From Mycoplana dimorpha (GTDB lineage: Bacteria > Pseudomonadota > Alphaproteobacteria > Rhizobiales > Rhizobiaceae): a DNA stretch of 64,000 bases. The position numbers and the translations under genes are program-made. This document shows positions 47,643 to 57,461 of the stretch, piece after piece. The notes beneath the pieces are model-generated. The model ran no database searches. It was not told where the DNA came from and saw nothing but the letters and a program-made list of their open reading frames with translations. The stretch's first letter is position 1; each line of letters starts with the position of its first letter. The stretch covers positions 558,001 to 622,000 of the forward strand of contig NZ_PZZZ01000001.1 of the NCBI RefSeq assembly GCF_003046475.1. The letters run 5' to 3'.

Positions 47643-49124
47643 ATGACCGATCTGACCCGCCTGACCATTGCCGAAGCTCGCGAGAAGCTCGGCGCCAAGG
47701 AGATCACCGCCGTCGAGCTCACGGATGCCTATCTGTCCGCGATTGAGGCCGCCAACGGGGCGCTCAATGCCTATGTCGCGGTGACGCCGGAGAAGGCGCG
47801 GGCGATGGCCAAGGCCTCCGATGCCCGCATCGCCGAAGGCAAGGCCGGTGCGCTGGAAGGCATTCCGCTCGGCATCAAGGACCTGTTCGGCACCCGCGAC
47901 GTCCATACCCAGGCCTGCAGCCACATCCTCGACGGCTTCAAGCCGAAGTACGAATCGACCGTCACCCAGAACCTCTGGAACGACGGCGCCGTCATGCTCG
48001 GCAAGCTGAACATGGACGAGTTCGCCATGGGCTCGTCGAACGAGAGCTCCTATTACGGTCCGGTGAAGAACCCGTGGCGGGCCAGCGGCTCCAACCTCGA
48101 TCTGGTGCCGGGAGGCTCCTCAGGCGGTTCGGCCGCTGCCGTCGCCGCCTTCCTCTGCGCCGGCGCCACGGCAACCGATACCGGCGGCTCGATCCGCCAG
48201 CCGGCCGCGTTCACCGGCACCGTCGGCATCAAGCCGACCTATGGCCGCTGCTCGCGCTGGGGCATCGTCGCCTTCGCCTCGTCGCTCGATCAGGCCGGCC
48301 CGATCGCCCGCGACGTGCGCGACGCGGCCATCCTGCTGAAGTCGATGGCGAGCGTCGATCCGAAGGACACGACCTCCGTCGACCTGCCGGTGCCGGACTA
48401 CGAAAAGTCGATCGGGCAGTCGGTCAAGGGCATGAAGATCGGCATTCCGAAGGAGTACCGCGTCGACGGCATGCCGGAGGAGATCGAGGCGCTCTGGCAG
48501 AAGGGCATCGCCTGGCTCAAGGAAGCCGGCGCCGAGATCGTCGACATCACGCTGCCGCACACCAAGTATGCGCTGCCGGCCTATTACATCGTCGCCCCGG
48601 CCGAGGCCTCCTCGAACCTTGCCCGTTACGACGGCGTGCGCTACGGCCTGCGCATCGACGGCAAGGACATCGTCGACATGTATGAGAAGACCCGCGCCGC
48701 CGGCTTCGGCCAGGAGGTCAAGCGCCGCATCATGATCGGCACCTACGTGCTGTCGGCCGGCTACTACGACGCCTACTACCTGCAGGCGCAGAAGGTCCGC
48801 ACGCTGATCAAGCGCGACTTCGAGCTGGCCTTCCAGGCGGGCGTCGACGCGATCCTGACGCCGGCGACGCCATCGTCCGCCTTCGGCATCGCTGACGAGG
48901 ACCTCGCCTCCGATCCGGTCAAGATGTACCTGAACGACATCTTCACGGTGACGGTGAACATGGCCGGCCTGCCGGGCATCGCCGTTCCCGCCGGCCTCGA
49001 CCACAAGGGCCTGCCGCTCGGCCTGCAGCTGATCGGCAAACCCTTCGAGGAAGAGACCCTCTTCAAGACCGCGCACGTCATCGAACAGGCCGCCGGCCGC
49101 TTCTCGCCGCAGAAGTGGTGGTGA
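47643..49124 (+). CDS. gatA: Asp/Glu-tRNA amidotransferase subunit A
   Basis: A 493-residue amidase that releases ammonia from glutamine for the GatCAB complex. The Ser-cisSer-Lys triad is visible: Lys in [12 protein letters not shown], cis-Ser in [14 protein letters not shown] and the nucleophile Ser in [13 protein letters not shown]. The C-terminal part has [20 protein letters not shown]. Length is normal. It follows the GNAT gene by 18 bases, in the gatC operon. gatB lies about 1.1 kb further, after a second GNAT gene and an opposite-strand DUF1294 gene. Confidence 0.96.
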   Translation: MTDLTRLTIAEAREKLGAKEITAVELTDAYLSAIEAANGALNAYVAVTPEKARAMAKASDARIAEGKAGALEGIPLGIKDLFGTRDVHTQACSHILDGFKPKYESTVTQNLWNDGAVMLGKLNMDEFAMGSSNESSYYGPVKNPWRASGSNLDLVPGGSSGGSAAAVAAFLCAGATATDTGGSIRQPAAFTGTVGIKPTYGRCSRWGIVAFASSLDQAGPIARDVRDAAILLKSMASVDPKDTTSVDLPVPDYEKSIGQSVKGMKIGIPKEYRVDGMPEEIEALWQKGIAWLKEAGAEIVDITLPHTKYALPAYYIVAPAEASSNLARYDGVRYGLRIDGKDIVDMYEKTRAAGFGQEVKRRIMIGTYVLSAGYYDAYYLQAQKVRTLIKRDFELAFQAGVDAILTPATPSSAFGIADEDLASDPVKMYLNDIFTVTVNMAGLPGIAVPAGLDHKGLPLGLQLIGKPFEEETLFKTAHVIEQAAGRFSPQKWW

Positions 49125-49183
49125 GCCGTCTCGCGTTTCCCCGCTTGTGATGGTTTGATGTAGCCGAGGGGAGGGGCGGCTGC

Positions 49184-49696
49184 ATGACGACCATCCGTAA
49201 CGCGCGCAAGGACGACGTGGCTGCTCTGGCCGAGATCGGGCTGCTTGCCTGGGAACAGGCGGTCACCGGCGTTGCCGACCTCGAGGCATTGCGCGGAAAC
49301 GCCCGCACGGCCTTCCTGCAGTTTCTTGCTGCGAATTGGGTGACAGTGACTGTTGCCGAGAGCGGCGGTCACGTGGCCGGGTGGGCGGCGCGCGAGAGGA
49401 TGGATGAGGAGATCACCGATCTCTGGGTCGAACCGTCGGCGCAACGGCAAGGCGTCGGCACCGCGCTGCTTGCTGCCCTCGAGCATGAGATGCGTCGAGC
49501 CGGCCACGAGGCGGCCGGGCTCCAGACCCATGCACGCAACGCGCCGGCGCTCGCCTTCTTCGGCAAGCACGGCTATTCGATAAACTGGCTTTCGGTTACC
49601 TATTCGCCCAGGCTCGACCGCGACGTCGAATCGGTCGGCATGCGGCGCCAGTTCGTTGAGGATCAAGGCTCGGGGTACGGGCCGGGCGGCTTCTGA
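49184..49696 (+). CDS. GNAT-family N-acetyltransferase
   Basis: A 170-residue GNAT protein. Visible are TIRNARKDDVAALAEIG at the N-terminus, DLWVEPSAQRQGVGTALLAA as the acetyl-CoA loop and ALAFFGKHGYS near the end. Substrate unknown. The ATG at 49184 has GGGGAGGGG upstream. It is 59 bases after gatA in the same direction and may be read through from the gat operon. Confidence 0.87.
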   Translation: MTTIRNARKDDVAALAEIGLLAWEQAVTGVADLEALRGNARTAFLQFLAANWVTVTVAESGGHVAGWAARERMDEEITDLWVEPSAQRQGVGTALLAALEHEMRRAGHEAAGLQTHARNAPALAFFGKHGYSINWLSVTYSPRLDRDVESVGMRRQFVEDQGSGYGPGGF

Positions 49697-49771
49697 CCGC
49701 CGGGTTCGCAACTCTGCCGCTCTTCCCATCGCTCGTCGCGCACGGCTGTCCACTGCCGTCTTGGGCGGCGC

Positions 49772-50077
49772 TCAATGCATGCTTGCGACCATGCGCAAAA
49801 GCCACTGCGGCGCGATGATCCAGGCTATCGCCATCGCAAGCTGGCAGCCGATGATGAGGGCCAGTATGGATCGAAAGGGTTCCTTGCGCGTCTTGTGCCG
49901 CAGGAGCCGCTGGGCGAGGACGGCCCCGAGGCTGCCGCCGACAAGAGCCAGGCCGAGCAGCGTGCGCTCCGGCACGCGCCACTCGCCGGCGCCTGCCGCC
50001 GCCTTGTCGTGGCAGAAGGCGAGGAAGGTCAAGACATTCACCAGCAGAAGAATAGCAGCAACCAGCACGGCGTTCAT
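49772..50077 (-). CDS. DUF1294-family membrane protein
   Basis: A 101-residue membrane protein with the DUF1294 pattern: an N-terminal helix (MNAVLVAAILLLVNVLTFLA), then FCHDKAAAGAGEWRVPERTL, LGLALVGGSLGAVLAQRLL and the family hallmark RHKTRKEPF, followed by another helix. Function unknown. It lies on the opposite strand between two plus-strand genes, splitting gatA from gatB. Confidence 0.88.
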   Translation of the reverse strand: MNAVLVAAILLLVNVLTFLAFCHDKAAAGAGEWRVPERTLLGLALVGGSLGAVLAQRLLRHKTRKEPFRSILALIIGCQLAMAIAWIIAPQWLLRMVASMH

Positions 50078-50218
50078 GCTGCGAGCCTAACGGGATCCGG
50101 TTAAGAAGGCGCTATCCGGCAGTGCCCCAAGGCGTCTGGCCCGGATGGCAAAGCCTTGCGCCGCCTGCCCATATAAGCTACCGACACAGGACAAAATCAG
50201 GCATCCGAAGAGCTCACC

Positions 50219-51721
50219 ATGACCATCGTCGACGTCCGCATCTCCGACCCGAAACGCTACATCCCCGGCGCTACCGGCGACTGGGAGGTGATCATCGGCA
50301 TGGAGGTGCACGCGCAGGTCACCAGCAATTCGAAGCTGTTCTCCGGCGCGTCGACCGAATTCGGCAAGGCGCCGAATGCCAATGTCTCGCTCGTCGATGC
50401 GGCCATGCCCGGCATGTTGCCCGTGATCAACGAGGAGTGCGTCCGGCAGGCGATCCGCACCGGCCTCGGCCTGAAGGCGAAGATCAACCACCGCTCGATC
50501 TTCGACCGCAAGAACTACTTCTATCCGGACCTGCCGCAGGGCTACCAGATCTCGCAGTACAAGGACCCGATCGTCGGCGAGGGCAAGATCGTCATCTCCG
50601 TCGGCCCCGACCGGCAGGGCCAGTTCGAGGACGTCGAGATCGGCATCGAGCGCCTGCATCTCGAGCAGGACGCCGGCAAGTCGATGCACGACCAGCACGC
50701 CACCATGTCCTACGTCGACCTGAACCGCTCCGGTGTGGCGCTGATGGAGATCGTCTCGAAGCCGGACCTGCGCTCCTCCGACGAAGCCAAGGCCTACCTG
50801 ACCAAGCTGCGCACCATCCTGCGCTATCTCGGCACCTGCGACGGCAACATGGACGAGGGCTCCATGCGCGCCGACGTCAACGTCTCGGTCCGCCGTCCGG
50901 GCGAGCCCTTCGGCACGCGCTGCGAGATCAAGAACGTCAACTCGATCCGTTTCGTCGGCCAGGCCATCGAATATGAGGCCCGCCGCCAGATCGGCATCCT
51001 CGAGGACGGCGGCGTCATCGACCAGGAGACCCGCCTGTTCGACCCGAACAAGGGCGAGACCCGCTCGATGCGCTCCAAGGAAGACGCGCACGACTACCGC
51101 TATTTTCCCGATCCCGACCTGCTGCCGCTCGAATTCGATGAGGCATATGTCGAGGAACTGCGTGTGCATCTGCCGGAACTGCCGGACGACAAGAAGGAGC
51201 GCTTCGTGCGCGAACTTGGCCTCTCCGTCTACGATGCCTCGGTGCTCGTTTCCGAAAAGGCGATCGCCGATTATTTCGAGGCAGTGGCTTCCGGCCGCGA
51301 CGGCAAGCTCGCCGCCAACTGGGTCATCAACGACCTTCTCGGCGCCTTGAACAAGGCCGGCAAAGCCATTGAGGAAACGCCGGTTTCGCCCGGTCAGCTC
51401 GGCGGTATTATCGACCTCATCAAGGACGGCACGATCTCCGGCAAGATTGCCAAGGACCTGTTCGAGATCGTCTGGAACGAGGGCGGCGTGCCTGCGGAGA
51501 TCGTCGAGAGCCGCGGCATGAAGCAGGTCACCGACACCGGTGCGATCGAGAAGGCCGTCGACGAGATCATCGCCGCCAACCCGGACCAGGTCGCAAAGGT
51601 CCAGGCCAAGCCCTCGCTCGCCGGTTGGTTCGTCGGCCAGGTCATGAAGGCGACCGGGGGCAAGGCGAACCCGCAGGCCGTCCAGTCCCTGGTCAAGGCC
51701 AAGCTCGGCATCGAGGACTGA
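50219..51721 (+). CDS. gatB: Asp/Glu-tRNA amidotransferase subunit B
   Basis: A 500-residue GatB that binds mischarged tRNA and phosphorylates its side chain for amidation. Characteristic stretches are [53 protein letters not shown] and [14 protein letters not shown]. The C-terminal YqeY-like tail ends at [12 protein letters not shown]. Length is normal. A third GNAT gene begins four bases after its stop. It has its own 140-base upstream region, so transcription separate from gatCA is likely. Confidence 0.96.
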   Translation: MTIVDVRISDPKRYIPGATGDWEVIIGMEVHAQVTSNSKLFSGASTEFGKAPNANVSLVDAAMPGMLPVINEECVRQAIRTGLGLKAKINHRSIFDRKNYFYPDLPQGYQISQYKDPIVGEGKIVISVGPDRQGQFEDVEIGIERLHLEQDAGKSMHDQHATMSYVDLNRSGVALMEIVSKPDLRSSDEAKAYLTKLRTILRYLGTCDGNMDEGSMRADVNVSVRRPGEPFGTRCEIKNVNSIRFVGQAIEYEARRQIGILEDGGVIDQETRLFDPNKGETRSMRSKEDAHDYRYFPDPDLLPLEFDEAYVEELRVHLPELPDDKKERFVRELGLSVYDASVLVSEKAIADYFEAVASGRDGKLAANWVINDLLGALNKAGKAIEETPVSPGQLGGIIDLIKDGTISGKIAKDLFEIVWNEGGVPAEIVESRGMKQVTDTGAIEKAVDEIIAANPDQVAKVQAKPSLAGWFVGQVMKATGGKANPQAVQSLVKAKLGIED

Positions 51722-51725
51722 CGCG

Positions 51726-52223
51726 ATGTTCTTCGTCCGCACGGCTACAGAGCGCGACCTGCCGCAGGTGAGCGCGCTCCTCGCCGAGGCCTGGCATGCG
51801 ACCTATTATGCATTCTACGGCGCGGCTAGGGTGTCGGAGATCACGGCGAAATGGCACTCCGTCGAGGCGCTGAAGGCACAGCTTGCGCGCCGCGACGCCG
51901 AATTCGTTGTCGCAGACGACGGCAAGGCGCTTGGTGGCATGGGCTACGCGGCCATGTCTAAGAGCGAACCCGGGGTAGCCGTCCTGCACCAGCTCTACGT
52001 GCTGCCGCAATACCAGCGGCAGGGCATCGGCCGCGATATCTTCGCCGAACTGGAGACCTGCTTTCCGGACGCGAAGAAGATGCGGCTCGAGGTTGCCCCC
52101 GAAAACGCGCAGGCGGTCGGCTTCTACACGGCGCATGGCTTTGCCAAGATCGGCGAGACGGCCAGTTGCGGAGGCGAGCACTCCGGCATTGCCGCGTGGG
52201 TCTTGGAGAAGGCACTTCATTGA
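51726..52223 (+). CDS. GNAT-family N-acetyltransferase (downstream of gatB)
   Basis: A 165-residue GNAT protein with LHQLYVLPQYQRQGIGRDIF as the acetyl-CoA loop and LEVAPENAQAVGFYTAHGFA after it. Substrate unknown. The start is four bases after the gatB stop, with GAGGACTGACGCG covering the ribosome-site region, so the two are co-transcribed and perhaps coupled. It is the third acetyltransferase gene close to the gat genes. Confidence 0.88.
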   Translation: MFFVRTATERDLPQVSALLAEAWHATYYAFYGAARVSEITAKWHSVEALKAQLARRDAEFVVADDGKALGGMGYAAMSKSEPGVAVLHQLYVLPQYQRQGIGRDIFAELETCFPDAKKMRLEVAPENAQAVGFYTAHGFAKIGETASCGGEHSGIAAWVLEKALH

Positions 52224-52376
52224 GCAGCGGCGCGGGACACCGGTGAATGTGACCCGGAGAACCCGTCTGAAACTGCGGGAATCGCTGGACATTCGGGACC
52301 CGCCGCGCCATAAGCGGATGGAAATTCGACAGCCGACCGGCCGACCGGCCGAGCGGTCCGGTCAAGGAAGTGGACC

Positions 52377-52772
52377 ATGAACCTCCTCAAGCAGATCTTC
52401 ACCTGGTGGAACGGGCAGACCCTCGGAACGCGGCTCCATACCTGGCGTTTTGGCAAGAAGGTCGGCGAGGATCAGTTCGGCAACGTCTACTACCAGGGTG
52501 GCACGGACTCCGAGGGCCGCACGCGTCGCTGGGTCATTTACAACGGCTATGCCGAGGCTTCGGCGATCCCGCCCGGCTGGCACGGCTGGATGCATCACCG
52601 CACCGACGTCTCGCCCGCCGACGAGGACTACAAGGCTCGCGACTGGGAAAAGAACCATCGCCCCAACGGCACCGGAACGCCACAGGCCTATCGTCCGCCG
52701 GGCTCGCTTGCCGCTGCCGGCGAACGTCCGCGCGTGACCGGCGACTACGATGCATGGACGCCGCGCGGCTGA
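52377..52772 (+). CDS. NADH:ubiquinone oxidoreductase subunit NDUFA12
   Basis: A 131-residue accessory subunit of respiratory complex I, homologous to mitochondrial NDUFA12 (B17.2). Such subunits occur in alphaproteobacteria but not in E. coli. Key stretches are KQIFTWWNGQTLGTRLHTWR, FGNVYYQGG, RRWVIYNGYAEASAIPPGWH and GWMHHRTDVSP. The ATG at 52377 has AAGGAAG upstream. The nuo operon is not in this window. The DUF2155 gene follows after 76 bases in the same direction. Confidence 0.93.
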   Translation: MNLLKQIFTWWNGQTLGTRLHTWRFGKKVGEDQFGNVYYQGGTDSEGRTRRWVIYNGYAEASAIPPGWHGWMHHRTDVSPADEDYKARDWEKNHRPNGTGTPQAYRPPGSLAAAGERPRVTGDYDAWTPRG

Positions 52773-52848
52773 TACGCTTTCGCCACATTTGACGATTAGC
52801 GCAGGCTGTGCCGGCATCTCTAACCGGCTGGATTTACGCGGGAGACGG

Positions 52849-53298
52849 ATGGGAATGAGCCTTGCCGGCAGTCTGAAGATCGCTTCGCGCGCCGCATGCG
52901 CTCTTGCCGCTGCCGGTGTGGCGGTTCTGACCGCCGCCGGGCAGGCCGGCGCCGCCCGCATCGAAAACCCCGTCGCCGTCTTCTCCGGTCTCGACAAGAT
53001 CACCGGCCGCATTACCTCTTTCGACGTTTATGTAGGCGAGACGGTGCAGTTCGGCGCGCTGCAGGTCACCCCGCGCGTCTGCTACAACCGCGACGACACG
53101 GAAGCGCAGAAGGTCGATTCCTTCGTCGAGGTCGACGAGATCACGCTGGACCGCAAGATCCGTCGGATCTTCACGGGCTGGATGTTTGCCGAAAGCCCCG
53201 GCCTGAACGCGGTCGAGCATCCCGTCTATGACGTCTGGCTCGTCGAGTGCAAGATGACCTCGGACGTGCCGCCGCCGGCGAAGGTCAAGAGCCGGTAA
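52849..53298 (+). CDS. DUF2155 domain protein (secreted)
   Basis: A 149-residue exported protein. A hydrophobic N-terminus (SRAACALAAAGVAVLTAAGQ) is followed by AGAARIENPVAVF, a likely signal-peptidase site. The mature part holds the DUF2155 core (LDKITGRITSFDVYVGETVQ, ALQVTPRVCYNRDDTE and DVWLVECKMTS), with two Cys that may form a disulfide. Function is unknown. The ATG at 52849 has CGGGAGAC upstream; an ATG two codons later is an alternative. It follows NDUFA12, a pairing common in rhizobia, and converges on aat. Confidence 0.88.
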   Translation: MGMSLAGSLKIASRAACALAAAGVAVLTAAGQAGAARIENPVAVFSGLDKITGRITSFDVYVGETVQFGALQVTPRVCYNRDDTEAQKVDSFVEVDEITLDRKIRRIFTGWMFAESPGLNAVEHPVYDVWLVECKMTSDVPPPAKVKSR

Positions 53299-53378
53299 GG
53301 CTGACGCCCGGACGGGCGGGCGGTTGTCAGGACTCCTTTATCCCTGAGTGTTGGGTAGCTGTCCGTTGCCGGCAGTGC

Positions 53379-53993
53379 TCAGAAGGGCAGGTTGGGCGAG
53401 GCCAGGGCGTTTGCCAGCATGGCCTCGTATTCGGCCTTGGGTACGTCGACGGCGCCGAAGGTTTTCAGGTGCTCGGTGGTGAACTGGGTGTCCAGCAGGC
53501 GGAAGCCGTTCCTTTTCAACCGCTCGACGAGGTAGACGAGGCAGATCTTCGACGCGTTGGTGCGCCGGGAGAACATGCTCTCGCCGAAGAACGCCGCCCC
53601 GAGCGAAACGCCGTACAGGCCACCGACCAGCTGGCCATCCTCCCACGCCTCGACGCTGTGGGCATGTCCCATGCGGTGGAGCGTGCCGTAAAGCGTCCGG
53701 ATCTTGCCGTTGATCCAGGTAGAAGGTCGATCGGGCGCAGCCTCAGCGCAGGCTGCGATCACCGCGTCGAAGGCACTGTCGAAGCGGATCTCGAACGGTT
53801 CTCGCCGGATCGTCTTGGCAAGGCTGCGGGAAACATGGAACTGGTCGAGCGGAATGACGCCGCGCACGTCCGGCTCGACCCAGAACAGTTCCGGGTCGTC
53901 GGCCGAATCGGCCATCGGGAACAGGCCGATGGAATAGGCGCGCAGCAAGAGTTCCGGTGTGACTTCCGGGGACCTGCCGCGCCGCCCTGCCAT
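53379..53993 (-). CDS. aat: leucyl/phenylalanyl-tRNA-protein transferase
   Basis: A 204-residue Aat enzyme that adds Leu or Phe to the N-terminus of proteins with basic ends, marking them for ClpAP through ClpS. Typical motifs are [40 protein letters not shown] and [20 protein letters not shown], then [15 protein letters not shown]. It lies nine bases after accC in the same direction, so it ends the accB-accC-aat run. Confidence 0.95.
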   Translation of the reverse strand: MAGRRGRSPEVTPELLLRAYSIGLFPMADSADDPELFWVEPDVRGVIPLDQFHVSRSLAKTIRREPFEIRFDSAFDAVIAACAEAAPDRPSTWINGKIRTLYGTLHRMGHAHSVEAWEDGQLVGGLYGVSLGAAFFGESMFSRRTNASKICLVYLVERLKRNGFRLLDTQFTTEHLKTFGAVDVPKAEYEAMLANALASPNLPF

Positions 53994-54002
53994 GTTCGTG
54001 CC

Positions 54003-55346
54003 TCAGACCGAAGGCTTGGCCAGATAGTTCTCCAGCCAATGGATGTCGTAGTCGCCGTTGGCAATGTCCTGATTGCCGATCAGTTCCTGAAACAATGGTA
54101 GCGTCGTCTTGATGCCGTCAATGACGAATTCATCGAGAACGCGGCGCAGACGCATCATGCATTCGACACGGGTACGGCCATGCACGATCAGCTTGCCGAT
54201 CAGGCTGTCGTAATAGGGCGGGATCCGATAGCCCTGATAAACGCCGGAATCGACGCGGACGCCGAGACCGCCGGGCGCATGGAAATGCGTGATCGTTCCC
54301 GGCGAGGGAACGAAGGTGCGCGGGTCCTCGGCATTGATGCGGCACTCGATCGCGTGGCCCGAGAACTCGATCTGATCCTGCGTCACCGAAAGCCCGGCGC
54401 CGGAAGCGACGCGGATCTGCTCGTGCACGAGGTCGATGCCGGTGATCGCCTCGGTGATCGGATGCTCGACCTGCAGGCGGGTGTTCATCTCGATGAAATA
54501 GAACTCGCCGTCCTCGTAGAGGAACTCGATCGTGCCGGCGCCGCGATACTTCATCTTCTTCATCGCGTCGGCGCAGATCTGGCCGATCTTCATGCGCTGG
54601 TCGACGTTCAGGGCAGGGGAGTTGGCCTCTTCCCAGACCTTCTGGTGGCGGCGCTGCAGCGAGCAGTCGCGCTCGCCGAGATGGATGGCATTGCCCGCGC
54701 CGTCACCGACGATCTGCACCTCGATGTGGCGCGGATGGCCGAGGAACTTCTCCATGTAGACGGCGTCGTTTCCGAAGGCGGCCGCGGCTTCCGTGCGGGC
54801 CGTGGCAACCGCGACTTCCAGCTCTTCCTCGGTCCGGGCGACCTTCATGCCGCGGCCACCGCCGCCGGCGGTTGCCTTGATCAGGACCGGGAAGCCGATC
54901 TTGCGGGCGATCTCGAGCGCGTTCTCGGGCTTCACCTCGCCGTCCGAGCCGGGAACGACGGGGATGCCGAGTTCCTGCGCGGTCTTCTTGGCGGTGATCT
55001 TGTCGCCCATCAGGCGGATGTGCTCGGCGGTCGGGCCGATGAAGGTAATGCCGTGGGCGTCCAGGATTTCCGCGAACTTGGCGTTCTCCGAAAGGAAGCC
55101 GTAGCCCGGATGGACCGCGTCAGCGCCGGTGATTTCGCAGGCGGCGACGATCTGGTGGATGTTGAGGTAGCTGTCTCGCGACGGCGGCGGGCCGATGCAG
55201 ACGCTTTCGTCGGCGAGGCGCACATGCATGGCGTCGGCGTCAGCCGTCGAATGGACGGCGACGGTGGCAATACCCAGTTCCTTGCACGCGCGAAGAACGC
55301 GAAGCGCGATCTCGCCGCGATTGGCAATCAGGATTTTGGAAATCAT
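54003..55346 (-). CDS. accC: acetyl-CoA carboxylase, biotin carboxylase subunit
   Basis: A 447-residue ATP-grasp enzyme that carboxylates the biotin on AccB in fatty-acid synthesis. It begins MISKILIANRGEIALRVLRA. The ATP-binding glycine loop is KATAGGGGRGMKVAR; EKFLGHPRHIEVQIVGD, ERDCSLQRRHQKVWEEA and EMNTRLQVEHPITEAITGID follow. Length is normal. It lies ten bases downstream of accB and nine upstream of aat, one operon. Confidence 0.97.
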   Translation of the reverse strand: MISKILIANRGEIALRVLRACKELGIATVAVHSTADADAMHVRLADESVCIGPPPSRDSYLNIHQIVAACEITGADAVHPGYGFLSENAKFAEILDAHGITFIGPTAEHIRLMGDKITAKKTAQELGIPVVPGSDGEVKPENALEIARKIGFPVLIKATAGGGGRGMKVARTEEELEVAVATARTEAAAAFGNDAVYMEKFLGHPRHIEVQIVGDGAGNAIHLGERDCSLQRRHQKVWEEANSPALNVDQRMKIGQICADAMKKMKYRGAGTIEFLYEDGEFYFIEMNTRLQVEHPITEAITGIDLVHEQIRVASGAGLSVTQDQIEFSGHAIECRINAEDPRTFVPSPGTITHFHAPGGLGVRVDSGVYQGYRIPPYYDSLIGKLIVHGRTRVECMMRLRRVLDEFVIDGIKTTLPLFQELIGNQDIANGDYDIHWLENYLAKPSV

Positions 55347-55356
55347 CGCTCTGGCC

Positions 55357-55827
55357 TTATTCGATGACGATCAGCGGTTCGCCATATTCGACCGGCGCGG
55401 CGTCGGCGACAAGGATCTCGACGACCTTGCCGGAGCGCGGGGCGGGAATCTGGTTCATCGTCTTCATGGCCTCGATGATGAGGATGGTCTGGCCTTCCTG
55501 GACCGTGGAGCCGACTTCGACGAAGGGACGGGCACCCGGCGCCGCGGCAAGATAGGCGGTGCCGACCATGGGCGCGGTCACCGCGTTCTTGTTGTCACGG
55601 GCAGCAGGAGCGGCGGCCGGTGCGGTTACGGCTGCGGCGGCTGCAGGTGCCGCGAACTGGGCGGCCGGAACAGGGGCGGACACGTATTGGGGCGTGCCGG
55701 CGCGGGAAACGCGGATGCGAAGCTCGTCCTGTTCGACTTCGATCTCCGTCAGGTCCGTCTCGTTGAGGATGTTGGCGAGATCGCGGATCAGCCCCTGATC
55801 GATGCCCTGTTTCTTGTTGTCAGCCAT
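55357..55827 (-). CDS. accB: acetyl-CoA carboxylase, biotin carboxyl carrier protein
   Basis: A 156-residue carrier protein. An N-terminal dimerisation segment (IRDLANILNETDLTEIEVEQ) is followed by a flexible Ala/Pro linker (about residues 50-78) and a C-terminal biotinyl domain with the acceptor Lys122 in IIEAMKTMNQIPAP. It carries CO2 from AccC to the AccAD transferase. It lies 22 bases after aroQ, and accC follows after ten bases. Confidence 0.96.
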   Translation of the reverse strand: MADNKKQGIDQGLIRDLANILNETDLTEIEVEQDELRIRVSRAGTPQYVSAPVPAAQFAAPAAAAAVTAPAAAPAARDNKNAVTAPMVGTAYLAAAPGARPFVEVGSTVQEGQTILIIEAMKTMNQIPAPRSGKVVEILVADAAPVEYGEPLIVIE

Positions 55828-55849
55828 TGGATGCAGCCTCTTTTTTTCT

Positions 55850-56287
55850 TTATTTCGTGATGGATTTCAGCGCGTTCAGCGCCAGGATGTAGCTTTGCTC
55901 GCCGAAGCCGCAGATGACGCCCTTGACCGCGGGCGCGATCATGGACTTGTGGCGGAATTCCTCGCGGGCATGGACGTTCGACAGGTGCAGTTCCACGACC
56001 GGTATGGCGATGGCGCGGATCGCGTCGTGCAAGGCAATGGAGGTGTGGGTATAGGCACCGGCATTGATGGCAATACCGGCGGCCGTCTCACCCGCCTCGT
56101 GGATCCAGTCGACCAGCGTGCCTTCGTGGTTGGTCTGGCGGAAGTCGATGGCAAAACCGAGCTTTTCGCCTTCGGTCCGGCACAGGACCTCGATGTCGGC
56201 AAGGGTGTGCCCGCCATAGATGCCGGGCTCGCGCTTGCCGAGCGCATTCAGGTTCGGGCCGTTGAGGACGAAGATGGTGGACGCCAT
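55850..56287 (-). CDS. aroQ: 3-dehydroquinate dehydratase, type II
   Basis: A 145-residue dodecameric dehydratase of the shikimate pathway. The N-terminus is FVLNGPNLNALGKREPGIYG, with the catalytic Tyr in IYGG. INAGAYTHTSIALHDAI and ELHLSNVHAREEFRHKS carry the substrate-binding and catalytic His residues. Length is typical. It is first in the aroQ-accB-accC-aat order common in rhizobia. A 183-base gap separates it from the dsbA-like gene. Confidence 0.95.
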   Translation of the reverse strand: MASTIFVLNGPNLNALGKREPGIYGGHTLADIEVLCRTEGEKLGFAIDFRQTNHEGTLVDWIHEAGETAAGIAINAGAYTHTSIALHDAIRAIAIPVVELHLSNVHAREEFRHKSMIAPAVKGVICGFGEQSYILALNALKSITK

Positions 56288-56470
56288 TCAGATTTCCGCT
56301 TGCTGGATCGTGGGTTACCTATAGACCGGCGGTTCTTCGAGGAAAAGCCCCAAGGAAACGCACCTGCCTTGTCCACAACCTCCATGGCTGAACAGCAATG
56401 GAATGGCGGAAAGATGGCGGAGCCCGCAGGGTTGGAACCGGTGTGGGGCCGGTTCCGTCGCAAGACGTGT

Positions 56471-57235
56471 TCAGCAGGCGGCCTTGCCGCAGGAGCGGAC
56501 ATTGGCAACCTTGGCGCGGAGCTCATCCGCTCCGACGGCGCCGAAGACGGCCTCGTTCGAGATCACGTAGGAGGGGGTGCCGGTGATGCCGAGGTCCTGG
56601 GCGAGCGTATAAGCGGCGCGCACCGCATCGTCATGGGGCTTCTCTTCCATCGCCTTGCGGATGTCCGCCTCGCCGATGCCGAGCTTGCCGGCGACCTCGA
56701 TCGCGCTTTCCTCCGTCGCCCGGCCTTCGCCGCCCAGCAGGTTGCGGTGGAACTGGCCGTATTTTTCCGGAGCCAGGTCGCGAACGGCCGCGCTGACCTT
56801 GTGGGCGGCGAGGGAGTCCGGGCCGAGGATCGGCAGTTCCTTCAGCACGAATCGCACGTTCTTGTCTGTTTCGAGGATCGCATCCATGTCGGCCAGCGCG
56901 CGCTTGCAGTAGCCGCAGTTGTAGTCGAAGAACTCGACGATCGTGACGTCGCCCTTCGGGTTTCCGAGCGAAATGTCGTACTTGGCGTCGAAAATCGCCT
57001 TCTTGTTCTCGGCGATCGCCGCTTCGGCCTGCTCCTGGTGCGCCTTCATCTGCTTCTGCTGCAGGGCTTCCTGCATGTCCATCAGGATCTCCGGATTGGC
57101 GAGCAGGTATTCCTTGATATAGGCGCCGAACTCCTCCTTCTGCTTGGCGTCGAGCGCCAGCGCGTTAAAGGGAAGCGAAACGGTGCCGGCGAGCGCGATT
57201 ACGGCTGCGAGCGATTTGCACGTGAAGCGAAACAT
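56471..57235 (-). CDS. DsbA-family thiol:disulfide oxidoreductase
   Basis: A 254-residue periplasmic protein. The signal peptide is FTCKSLAAVIALAGTVSLPF, cut near ALA. A helical N-terminal segment (KQKEEFGAYIKEYLLANPEI) is followed by a thioredoxin fold with active site EFFDYNCGYCKRAL (CGYC) and cis-Pro in GITGTPSYVIS. This layout fits the DsbA/Com1-like group that forms or isomerises disulfides in exported proteins. I chose the ATG at 57235; the upstream extension is not signal-like. It is divergent from the aminotransferase. Confidence 0.92.
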   Translation of the reverse strand: MFRFTCKSLAAVIALAGTVSLPFNALALDAKQKEEFGAYIKEYLLANPEILMDMQEALQQKQMKAHQEQAEAAIAENKKAIFDAKYDISLGNPKGDVTIVEFFDYNCGYCKRALADMDAILETDKNVRFVLKELPILGPDSLAAHKVSAAVRDLAPEKYGQFHRNLLGGEGRATEESAIEVAGKLGIGEADIRKAMEEKPHDDAVRAAYTLAQDLGITGTPSYVISNEAVFGAVGADELRAKVANVRSCGKAAC

Positions 57236-57461
57236 TCTGTCCTCGTTGTTTGCAGCGGCCCCCGTGGAGAGCACAACCAAGCTCTTCCGAACTCCGGCAT
57301 CGAAGCGTTCGGCGCGTTGCGACGACCTTAGGCCGGGGTCGCCCGAAACGAAACAGCAAAAACGCGGATTTTCGCCCCTCCCGGCATTGTGAACGGACGT
57401 TTCTTGCGGCAAGGGAAGCCATGGGGCAGGCGGTCACGACAAGCAGCAAGGAAATGAGACC

